Assembly (NCBI RefSeq): GCF_018327645.1
Contig: NZ_BMAY01000002.1
Span: 1-64,000 of the forward strand
Origin: Lactobacillus corticis
GTDB taxonomy: Bacteria; Bacillota; Bacilli; Lactobacillales; Lactobacillaceae
Direction: 5' to 3'
Length of the DNA: 64,000 bases
Position 1 is the stretch's first letter; each line of letters begins with the position of its first letter. The translations under genes were made by a program, and so were the position numbers. Shown piece after piece: positions 7,732-14,185 of this stretch. A model generated the notes under the pieces. That model made no database searches. It was not told the DNA's origin and saw only the letters and a list, made by a program, of their open reading frames with translations.

Positions 7732-7760
7732 AGAAAAAAGAGGGCCCCATACCCTCTTTT
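7732..7760 (-). terminator. Rho-independent terminator
   Basis: Minus strand AAAAGAGGG-tatgggg-CCCTCTTTTTT. It stops the short transcript described at 7732-7860 and lies just upstream of the promoter of the 7161-7658 gene. Confidence 0.8.
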
Positions 7761-7860
7761 CTCTATTTGACTGAAAGAACAGGAAAAGCCTGTTCATACC
7801 CCATTTTTATTTAGTATTTTGTTAGCAGTAATATAGAAGTTTTACCCTATCCCTTGTATT
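7732..7860 (-). ncRNA. Candidate structured small RNA (or micro-peptide) from a LytTR-type promoter
   Basis: A promoter with -10 TATCAT (complement of 7863-7868) feeds a transcript of about 120 nt that ends at a strong terminator. Two hairpins are visible: GAACAGG-cttttC-type at about 7777-7795 and GAGGG-TATGGGG-CCCTC plus T6 at 7732-7760. The only ATG reading frame that fits before the terminator is 13 codons (7763-7804; MGYEQAFPVLSVK) and has no RBS, so an RNA is more likely than a peptide. The promoter element is the same as that in front of the ABC transporter genes. Confidence 0.4.
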
Positions 7861-7862
7861 CT

Positions 7863-7920
7863 ATGATACGTGCTTTTTCCTAAAAAAACCGTTTTTGTCA
7901 AATTTGGTTGTTTTTGCGTC
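7863..7920 (-). promoter_or_regulatory. Promoter A with LytTR-type element
   Basis: Element CCAAATTTG (complement of 7899-7907) stands exactly 30 bp upstream of -10 TATCAT (7863-7868). The 20 bases 7901-7920 match 10720-10739 at 17 of 20 positions. There is no recognisable -35 box, as expected for activator-dependent promoters. The LytTR regulator encoded at 12077-12856 is the obvious candidate activator. Confidence 0.5.
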
Positions 7921-7940
7921 ATATTCTAAAGCGCGCCATT

Positions 7941-8421
7941 TTAAAGAAGCATACCTATTCCCAACCAGCACAAAATGCCAATAATAAACTTGCCATCTTC
8001 AGTAAATTCTGCATACGCCATCCACTCATAAAGCATAATCATTAGAAGCGTCAAAACCAGCAGCTGCAAAGCAGCCACTAAACTGAATACCTTTGCCAGC
8101 AATGCCGTAACAATCCAACAAATCAGGGTTATGAGCGCGAATTTCACGGCTTCGAGCCCCCAGCTTTTGAAAATATTTCAATTTGCTGCCAGTCCTTAAC
8201 TGCAGCATGGGAGTATTCAGCACTTCCGCCTGAGTGGTCCGCCAGACCGACCACACCAGAAGCCACAAGCCAAGATTGGTAATTTGCAGAAATGGATCAT
8301 GCTGATCCCAAAAAATTGAAATTTTGGCTGTATTACGCAGTTGCAAATAGGCATATGAAAAATTCCAGCAAAGATTGATTAATAAAAGCGCTAAAGTTTG
8401 TGTTAAGTATTGCCGTTTCAT
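7941..8421 (-). pseudogene. Frameshifted membrane subunit next to the ABC transporter
   Basis: Two overlapping frames look like one gene. The first starts with ATG at 8421 (MKRQYLTQTLALLL; two hydrophobic segments) and runs sensibly to KYFQKLG, then becomes polar and compositionally odd. The second frame (VKFALITLICW onward from about 8147 to 7941) supplies the missing hydrophobic segments. The switch falls in a run of five G (complement of 8157-8161). Removing one G gives a continuous protein of about 159 residues, KLG-LEAVKFALIT. Alternatives are a sequencing error, phase variation, or a separate ORF beginning with the GTG at 8147 behind the G-run as RBS. The start overlaps the stop of the permease gene by four bases. 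Confidence 0.6.
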
Positions 8422-9149
8422 CGTTTATTCCACTTCTTTACAACTACGCTTAGCAGAACCAATTCTACAAGCACCCAAAAGAGACTCAGATACATGGTTG
8501 CTAGTGGAAATTTCAAATACGGATAAAAGGGAAAATATAATTCGTCTCCAGTCATTAAAGGGAAAGATTTAAGAAGAAAGAAGAGCCGGCTGCGAATTGA
8601 CAAAAGTGAGGCTACCCAGAAGACCATTCCCGCAAAGAAGCTTACGGCGGTTTTTCGCCAGGTTAATTCCACTAGCCAAACAAACAAGATGATCGCCAGG
8701 AAGTTTAAAAAGGTGATGCCTAATCTGGTTATGACAGCCAGCATCCCCGTGTTAAAAAGCGGATGACTAACTGAAAACGCAATGCGATAGCCATGCAGCC
8801 AGCCAATAACCAAACTGCCAGCAAACAAAGCTAGCGCAAAAATTGCACTCAGCCTTACGCCCAGGCCTAAATAAGGTCTAAAAGTCTGACTGTTGCTGCC
8901 TCTTCTGATTGCTTCCAGCGGGTAATACGCTCCAACAAGATTGCTTAACAAATCGAAACAGCTTAAAACTGTTAGCAGTGGAATGGCTGTAGTCACAATA
9001 ATTAAGGTTCCGGTAGTTTGCAAATAATAATCAAAGATTGAACTTTTAACAGTCAAATTTTCAATCGCAATCTGGCTGGGGGAGGCAAATAACAGGAGCA
9101 AACACACCAACAGCTTGCACTTTTGAAAATTAGAAAGTCGCTTCATCAT
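8418..9149 (-). CDS. ABC-2-like permease subunit
   Basis: 243 residues with six predicted membrane helices and no other domain. It follows the ATPase gene with a 20-base overlap and precedes a second, frameshifted membrane subunit by a four-base overlap, so it is translationally coupled in an ABC operon. The sequence is too divergent to name a substrate. The partner ATPase is of the BcrA type, whose systems export or neutralise peptides such as bacitracin and lantibiotics, so a peptide-related role is plausible by context only. Confidence 0.7.
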   Translation of the reverse strand: MMKRLSNFQKCKLLVCLLLLFASPSQIAIENLTVKSSIFDYYLQTTGTLIIVTTAIPLLTVLSCFDLLSNLVGAYYPLEAIRRGSNSQTFRPYLGLGVRLSAIFALALFAGSLVIGWLHGYRIAFSVSHPLFNTGMLAVITRLGITFLNFLAIILFVWLVELTWRKTAVSFFAGMVFWVASLLSIRSRLFFLLKSFPLMTGDELYFPFYPYLKFPLATMYLSLFWVLVELVLLSVVVKKWNKR

Positions 9150-9789
9150 AGGTCTGATTTTCTACTACACTTTCACCATCAATCACCAGAAACCTATCAG
9201 CAATATCTTTAAAACTATCATCGTGTGAAACTACAATCATAGTCGTATTCGGACGAACTTCTCTAACTTGTTTAACAATCTCAATCACCTTTTGCTTAGA
9301 TTGCTTGTCTAAGCCATTCATTGGTTCGTCCAGCAAAATAATCTGATCTTCTTCCATGAAAGCCTGAGTTAAGCCCAACTTTTGATTCATACCAACGGAA
9401 TAGCCTCTGACTTTAGTCTTATCAGTTGGATTTAGGCCAAACTTTTTCATCCAAGTTTCAATTTGACCCACATCGATCTTATCCTTTATGCTGGCTAATA
9501 ACTTTAAATTTTCCAAACCAGTCAAAGTCGGAATGAAAGATGGGGTATTAATCATAACCGCAGTATTTTCCGCATATTTACCTGCAAGCAGTTCTTGATC
9601 ATTAATATAAACCTTGCCAGATACCGGCTCCAGCAAACCGCTAACCACTCTCAGAATAGTAGATTTCCCTGATCCATTAGGCCCTATCAACTGAACCAGT
9701 TCACCAGTGTTAATTGCAAAATTAACGTTATGCAAAAGCGGACGCCGTTTGAATTTAATGTTGACGTTTTCTAATTTTATAACTGACAC
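9130..9789 (-). CDS. BcrA-type ABC transporter ATPase
   Basis: 219 residues. Walker A GPNGSGKST (about 36-44), a divergent signature YSVGMNQKLGL in place of LSGGQ (as is usual in the BcrA/LanF class), Walker B IILLDEPMNGLD and an H-loop SHDD. It powers the flanking permeases at 8418-9149 and 9789-10529, with which it overlaps at both ends (20 bases and 1 base). Families with this signature act in drug and bacteriocin immunity or in ABC-2 export. The substrate cannot be read from sequence. Confidence 0.85.
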   Translation of the reverse strand: MSVIKLENVNIKFKRRPLLHNVNFAINTGELVQLIGPNGSGKSTILRVVSGLLEPVSGKVYINDQELLAGKYAENTAVMINTPSFIPTLTGLENLKLLASIKDKIDVGQIETWMKKFGLNPTDKTKVRGYSVGMNQKLGLTQAFMEEDQIILLDEPMNGLDKQSKQKVIEIVKQVREVRPNTTMIVVSHDDSFKDIADRFLVIDGESVVENQTYDEATF

Positions 9790-10529
9790 TAGTAAGACCT
9801 TCTTTCCAAATAGAGATTAATCAAGTAAATCAACACCAATTCAATTAAAATTACTACTAGAAAGTAACCATATACTTGGACTACTAAATTGGTTTCACTT
9901 GCTTTAGCTCCCAATAAGTTTCTAGTTAATCCAAATGGTACATATTCTTCTGGAAGAATGCCAACATTAAATAAAAGGATCGGCAAAACATAAACTACTA
10001 GAATACTTCCGACTAAAACCTGCCATTTTTTCTTTGCTAAGTAAACAAAAACAAAGGGTACCAACATAAGCAAAAAATTATATAGCCAGTTAGCTAAAAC
10101 TAGTAATAAATATCCACCAAATGAGCGAACAGCAAACCAACCTGTCCAAGGAAACATTCTGTCCCCGCGAATTTTAAAAAAACCGGTTAATAGAACTGAA
10201 GAAATCAGCAATGTTACAACCGTATATAAGCAAGAGTAATATAGTACTGACTGTAACTGCTTACTTATAACCTTAAATGATTTTTGCTCCCGAACCAGTG
10301 ACCATTCCTTATCGCTCGTGAACCAATAAAATGTAATTAATCGATAGCCAAGTAGAATTGGTATTACTAGCACATACATACTAGTATCATTAAATATCAT
10401 GTAGACTGCTTCAAGATACCCCGCTTCTCCCATAGCTTGACTAGCCTTCCAAAATGTAAAGGCAACGGAAATCACCACCATCAACCAAAAGTAATATGGC
10501 TCTATCCGATATAAAGTTTTTCGGTTCAT
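9789..10529 (-). CDS. ABC-2-like permease subunit
   Basis: 246 residues with six hydrophobic segments, first gene of the transporter operon. A GGGGAG RBS lies 8-9 bases before the ATG at 10529. A terminator hairpin ends only about 13 bases upstream of that RBS, so expression from promoter B must pass it. It resembles the other permease in layout, and the two likely form a heterodimer around the ATPase. No substrate is assigned. Confidence 0.7.
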   Translation of the reverse strand: MNRKTLYRIEPYYFWLMVVISVAFTFWKASQAMGEAGYLEAVYMIFNDTSMYVLVIPILLGYRLITFYWFTSDKEWSLVREQKSFKVISKQLQSVLYYSCLYTVVTLLISSVLLTGFFKIRGDRMFPWTGWFAVRSFGGYLLLVLANWLYNFLLMLVPFVFVYLAKKKWQVLVGSILVVYVLPILLFNVGILPEEYVPFGLTRNLLGAKASETNLVVQVYGYFLVVILIELVLIYLINLYLERRSY

Positions 10530-10549
10530 AATAATTCTCCCCTACTAGC

Positions 10550-10584
10550 AAAAACAAGCCGGATTCACATCTGGCTTGTTTTTA
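10550..10584 (-). terminator. Terminator/attenuator between candidate peptide gene and ABC operon
   Basis: Minus strand AAAAACAAGCC-agatgtgaatc-CGGCTTGTTTTT. It begins at the stop codon of the 23-residue ORF and ends just before the RBS of the ABC permease gene, so partial read-through would set the ratio of peptide to transporter. Confidence 0.7.
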
Positions 10585-10653
10585 ACAAATTATGGACGCC
10601 ATTCCAAATATGCAGTCATTGACTAGCCTAAGTATCCAAACTATTTTGGGCAT
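10582..10653 (-). CDS. Candidate 23-residue peptide (possible signal or effector)
   Basis: ATG at 10653 to TAA at 10582. The product begins MPKIVWILRLVND and ends CIFGMASIIC: a basic, hydrophobic N-terminal half and a C-terminal part bounded by two Cys. An AAAGG motif lies 10 bases upstream, a long but usable RBS spacing. The ORF sits between an activator-type promoter (-10 TATAAT, 10682-10687) and a terminator, in a cluster with an HPK10 kinase and LytTR regulator, the pair that normally senses secreted peptides. No AgrB-like protease is in the window, and the ORF is short enough to occur by chance, so this is tentative. Confidence 0.35.
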   Translation of the reverse strand: MPKIVWILRLVNDCIFGMASIIC

Positions 10654-10681
10654 ATTTCAATGACCTTTACTTTTAGCCATA

Positions 10682-10760
10682 ATTATAACAGGTAAACCAC
10701 GTTTTTGAACAAAATTTCCAATTTGGTCGTTTTTACTTCCTAAATGGCAAATTTGGACGA
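10682..10760 (-). promoter_or_regulatory. Promoter B with LytTR-type elements
   Basis: Extended -10 TGTTATAAT (hexamer 10682-10687). Element CCAAATTGG (complement of 10718-10726) is exactly 30 bp upstream of it, CCATTTAGG (10739-10747) is 21 bp further, and CCAAATTTG (10748-10756) is adjacent. Direct repeats two helical turns apart are typical of LytTR-regulator sites. The same element and the same 30 bp distance occur in promoter A. No -35 box is recognised. Confidence 0.55.
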
Positions 10761-11047
10761 CATTTTGCTGCTCAAATTTAAGTGATTTTGAAAATCTGGC
10801 CTATCCTCGCTGAAATAATCACCTGCAGCTATTTTCAGAAATCATCGTTGCCCCGATATCAAGGCATTTTTTTAAACGAGCAGCTTTCGCCACATCTTTC
10901 TTGCAAATCAATACCTGATATTTCACTGTTCTTCATTCTTTTTCTAAGTCAATGTAAATCCAAGTTTTTAATTGTCACATTTGTTCAATGTACCAAAAAA
11001 ACTACAAAACCGGTCAAAACCAGCTATTACAAATTAACATGGTAGCA
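10761..11047. other. Intergenic stretch upstream of promoter B
   Basis: No well-supported gene. A plus-strand frame of 87 codons here has poor composition and no RBS. A minus-strand frame of 25 codons (10859-10936; begins MKNSEISG, with the motif CGESC) ends shortly before the promoter B elements but has no convincing RBS. A weak hairpin with T-rich tail near 11000-11025 may end transcription of the 11048 gene. Confidence 0.3.
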
Positions 11048-11512
11048 TTAGGCTTGCACTTTATTAGAAAAATACATTGCTGCAATAACATATGTCAAAG
11101 CTGTAATTATTTCTTGTACGGCCGCAATCAGCGATAAAAAAAGTAACGGAACAGATTGAAAATTAATTATCAAATAAGCAAGCCACAAGACAATAGCGAT
11201 AATAATGGGTGGCCAGAGCAAAATAGCTGTAGTCTTTTTAGCAATTGCGTACGCCGAACCCGAAATTTTCTGTTCATCATACACAAAGGTATCTTTTGCA
11301 TTTTCTCGGCTAACAACAAACTCCAACAGAGCTACTAATCCCAATTCAATTGCTAAGATTAGCAGCAAGATTGTCAAATTTGTGACTCTTCCTAAAAGAT
11401 AGCCGCCAATTGCAAGTAATACTAGTAGCAGACTAACCGACCAAAAGGCAACATTCACCGCCTTTGCTGTTAAGTAGATAATGTAATCATCACGCGAAAT
11501 CTTCTTAGCCAT
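11048..11512 (-). CDS. Four-helix membrane protein, paralog 2 of 3
   Basis: 154 residues from the ATG at 11512, which follows a GGAGG RBS lying inside the end of the upstream gene. The two overlap by eight bases, so translation is coupled. It begins MAKKISRDDYIIYLTAK, nearly the same as its upstream neighbour, and has four hydrophobic segments with a Y-x-x-x-KIS loop between helices 2 and 3. Together with 7161-7658 and 11505-11975 it makes a family of three. The function is not recognised. Confidence 0.7.
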   Translation of the reverse strand: MAKKISRDDYIIYLTAKAVNVAFWSVSLLLVLLAIGGYLLGRVTNLTILLLILAIELGLVALLEFVVSRENAKDTFVYDEQKISGSAYAIAKKTTAILLWPPIIIAIVLWLAYLIINFQSVPLLFLSLIAAVQEIITALTYVIAAMYFSNKVQA

Positions 11513-11975
11513 TATAAATTCCTCCCTTAATCCCCTCATGAAAAGACGCACCGCAAAAAGCTGAAATACATGCTACTGCTTGTGCAATCACCCCAGCACC
11601 TAAAATTTTTGCCAGTAGTCCAGTCCAAATTTCAAAAACTACGAGTACATTTAAAACCATCGCCAGCATAATTATGCCGAAAAGCAGCCAGCTCAAACCC
11701 ATAATTGAATATTGGACAGCTCGGGCACTAATTTTTTTGTTCCTATACTCCACCACGCCATGCACGCTTCGGCTGAGCAGCATCCCTACAAAAACAACTA
11801 AAAGCAGTTCCATTGACAGGATTATGATTGCAGTCCAGATCTGCTTCTGATGTAAAAATAGGTTAAGTATAAGCATCCCAATTATTTCCAGGCAACAAGT
11901 TAGTACAAAAGCTTGGCATATTGTTTTGCCTAGTAAATATTCAACATAATCATCATGCGAAATCTTCTTAGCCAT
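11505..11975 (-). CDS. Four-helix membrane protein, paralog 3 of 3
   Basis: 156 residues from ATG 11975 (RBS GGGGGG-type run just upstream), beginning MAKKISHDDYVEYLLGK. It has four hydrophobic segments and the loop VEYRNKKISARA that matches KISGSA in paralog 2. It is the first gene after the response regulator, 100 bp downstream, behind a pair of LytTR-like direct repeats at 12048-12078. The pair with paralog 2 arose by tandem duplication and has diverged strongly except at the N-terminus and loop. Confidence 0.7.
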   Translation of the reverse strand: MAKKISHDDYVEYLLGKTICQAFVLTCCLEIIGMLILNLFLHQKQIWTAIIILSMELLLVVFVGMLLSRSVHGVVEYRNKKISARAVQYSIMGLSWLLFGIIMLAMVLNVLVVFEIWTGLLAKILGAGVIAQAVACISAFCGASFHEGIKGGIYNG

Positions 11976-12047
11976 TAGAAATTCCCCCCTCAATTTTTGT
12001 TCAAGAAAAGTCTAACAGCTAAGTACCTAATCCCTGCTAAATCTGCG

Positions 12048-12081
12048 CTATTTTGCCAACAATTTCGCCTATTTGGTCAAC
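12048..12081 (-). promoter_or_regulatory. Direct repeats 21 bp apart (LytTR-type site C)
   Basis: On the plus strand CTATTTTGCCAAC (12048-12060) and CTATTTGGTCAAC (12069-12081) agree at 11 of 13 positions and start 21 bp apart. Their complements contain GCAAAATAG and CCAAATAGG, the same core as in promoters A and B. The second repeat overlaps the stop codon of the response regulator gene. They precede the tandem membrane protein genes. No clear -10 box was found at 30 bp. Confidence 0.5.
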
Positions 12082-12856
12082 GCTTAAGCAATTCTTTTGC
12101 TAATTGCTGCATCTGCTGGCGCAAACTGCGTGAATACTTCACTGTTAAGCCACCGGTCAAAACCAACTCATTAGTATGCACATTCACTTCTTGAATCTGC
12201 TGACGATTGACCAGGCAAGATTGCGAAATTCGCCATAATTCTGGATAATCTGCAGCCACTTGTCCAATAGTGCCGCTGATCATTGCTTGACCTGAATCTT
12301 TAACCAAGATTAGCTTATGTGCGGTTGTTGCCGTGACTAAGGCAATTACCTGTGAAAGAGGAAGTGTTACTACCCGCCGTCCCATTTTATAGCTAAATTT
12401 TTTCGCTACCACCGGTTGTGACTCAATCTCAGTCACTACCTCACTCAACGTGTCATTAAGCCGGGCCTGCAGCTTTTCCGGAGCCAAATCTTTGACCACA
12501 TAATCAACTGCTCCGATTCGACGTTCATAAGTTAGATAAGACAATTCCCGATAGTTGGTAACAAAAATAATCTTCGCTTGTGAATCGCGCTGCTTAATCT
12601 GCTCGGCCAAATCAATACCGGTTGGATCAACCGCATTCTCACTTAATTCAATATCCAGCAAGTAAATACTGTTTAATGGCATTTGTGCCAGCAATGCAAC
12701 TGCTTGGTGATAAGAAGACGCTTGTTTTACTTGAAAAATCACACTTCTCTCCTCATTATTTTCAACCAGCATAGCTTGGCTTGTCTTGACTGCTGTTGTT
12801 AGCTGCTTTAGCTGCGCCGGCTCATCATCGCAAATAAATACTGCTATTTCACGCAT
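12077..12856 (-). CDS. LytTR-family response regulator
   Basis: 259 residues from the ATG that begins MREIAVFICDDEP. The receiver domain has the acidic pair near 10-11, the phosphorylated Asp68 in IYLLDIEL and Lys in VVKDL. The C-terminal LytTR DNA-binding domain covers about 155-255 (RRVVTLPLSQVIAL ... SLVNRQQI-type helix). The gene overlaps the kinase gene by eight bases (ATGCGTGA), with GAAGGAGG as RBS. LytTR regulators bind two 9-bp direct repeats about 21 bp apart, and matching repeats lie in this cluster. AgrA, PlnC and ComE are relatives. Confidence 0.88.
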   Translation of the reverse strand: MREIAVFICDDEPAQLKQLTTAVKTSQAMLVENNEERSVIFQVKQASSYHQAVALLAQMPLNSIYLLDIELSENAVDPTGIDLAEQIKQRDSQAKIIFVTNYRELSYLTYERRIGAVDYVVKDLAPEKLQARLNDTLSEVVTEIESQPVVAKKFSYKMGRRVVTLPLSQVIALVTATTAHKLILVKDSGQAMISGTIGQVAADYPELWRISQSCLVNRQQIQEVNVHTNELVLTGGLTVKYSRSLRQQMQQLAKELLKR

Positions 12857-14138
12857 CATGCCCTCCTTCAATTACCAAGTAAAAATCAAACCAACCATTA
12901 GCCAAATTATAATCCACTGACAATTGCGGATATTTTTCAACCAGTTGTTTCACATTAGCTAAACCGATACCGCTGTGACCATCCTTAGTCGTTGCGCCCA
13001 GTTCGCTAATACCAATAGTTGAATTAGCTAGGGTTTTATTGCGTACTTCAAATTCTAGATTGCCCTGGTCCTGATACAACATAATTTTTATTTGCGGATT
13101 TGGCGTTTCCCGGCTGGCTTCAATTGCATTATCAAGCGCAATTCCCAACACTCTTACCAGATCCAGCACCTCAATTTGGCCTAGCTGGTCAACGATCCGA
13201 TCACACTCAAAACTATAATCCAAACCATTTTCATGCATCGAAGCAAATTTAGTCAGTAACAGATTCTTTAGTGGTTTAATATGCACATGGTTAAGATCTT
13301 GGTAGCGTGACAAAGTCTGTTGATCAAAATGCTTAGCTGTATACTCTGTCAGCTTCGCTACTGCCGTTTGATCTTGTAAATTCAAGCTTTCTAACAAATT
13401 GAGATAATCATGTTTGAACCGGCGCAGATCATCTTCGTTTTGTTCCAGATAATTAGCATAGTCTTCTAGATCTTTCATTTGTGCCTTTAAGTGGGCTTGT
13501 TCCTGCTGATTCAGCTTAGCCTGATTAATTCGATAGGCCGCATAAAACACACCGCAGCCAAACAGCACCTGTAAAAGCGCAGCAGCTGTTAAACTAGCCG
13601 TAATTAAGTGCCGATTAGAATCAGTCAAAATCACCGTATTTAGCGACAACAAAGTGATTATCGTATAGCCCTCAAGCAAAACCAGCAATGAACTCTGATC
13701 CTGCTGTACCAAGTTAGCTAATTGTCGGCGCCAATGATAAACTGCTGTCAGCAACAGCAATTCACAAGCAATCATGGCTAAGTTGCCGCTAGTTTGATTG
13801 GTAAAAGCCGGTAAACTGCTATCGACTGCCTCATAAATCATATCCAATGCCAATCCGCAGATAATCGAAATTGCCACTGCCCGAATATTAATAATGTATT
13901 TTTGCCTCCGGCGGAACCAGTATACAAAGGCCGTAAACTGCAATAAATAACCAAACATGGTTCCCCAGGCACCCCATAAAGCAATAGCCACCACTTCTGC
14001 TACATAGTACCAGCTCAATAGCAGATCACGCTTTTCAAACTGATTGCCGCTCAACCAGTAAAAAACCAAAAAATCGCAGGTCACACTAACTGCTATTAGC
14101 AGCACGACGTTAATCATTAGCTCTGCAAGTTCTCCCAT
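12849..14138 (-). CDS. HPK10-type (AgrC/PlnB-like) sensor histidine kinase
   Basis: 429 residues from ATG 14138, which has a strong GGAGGAG RBS; the longer frame to 14186 would start inside the preceding terminator. The N-terminal half (to about residue 205) holds six or seven membrane helices, then a coiled segment, the H-box FKHDYLNLLESL with His near 243, the N-box LGIALDNAIEAS and the G-box GHSGIGLANV. This architecture is that of kinases that sense secreted peptides. No AgrB/AgrD pair is seen. A terminator lies directly upstream, leaving almost no room for a promoter. Confidence 0.88.
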   Translation of the reverse strand: MGELAELMINVVLLIAVSVTCDFLVFYWLSGNQFEKRDLLLSWYYVAEVVAIALWGAWGTMFGYLLQFTAFVYWFRRRQKYIINIRAVAISIICGLALDMIYEAVDSSLPAFTNQTSGNLAMIACELLLLTAVYHWRRQLANLVQQDQSSLLVLLEGYTIITLLSLNTVILTDSNRHLITASLTAAALLQVLFGCGVFYAAYRINQAKLNQQEQAHLKAQMKDLEDYANYLEQNEDDLRRFKHDYLNLLESLNLQDQTAVAKLTEYTAKHFDQQTLSRYQDLNHVHIKPLKNLLLTKFASMHENGLDYSFECDRIVDQLGQIEVLDLVRVLGIALDNAIEASRETPNPQIKIMLYQDQGNLEFEVRNKTLANSTIGISELGATTKDGHSGIGLANVKQLVEKYPQLSVDYNLANGWFDFYLVIEGGHDA

Positions 14139-14150
14139 TTTCTCCTCCAC

Positions 14151-14183
14151 GCAAAAAAGCCGAGCAAATTCTGCTTGGCTTTT
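14151..14183 (-). terminator. Terminator between racemase and kinase genes
   Basis: Minus strand GCCAAGC-agaattt-GCTCGGC followed by T6. It lies between the racemase stop (14186) and the kinase RBS (about 14142-14148). Confidence 0.75.
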
Positions 14184-14185
14184 CA

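Noticed and set aside
10859-10936. 25-codon minus-strand frame with a CGESC motif, a possible second peptide
   Set aside because: No RBS beyond an A-rich run, no clear promoter, and the resemblance to plant cyclotides is coincidence. Kept only as a note in the intergenic entry.
10782-11045. Plus-strand ORF of 87 codons
   Set aside because: No RBS, composition unlike proteins of this organism, and opposite to the promoter B elements.
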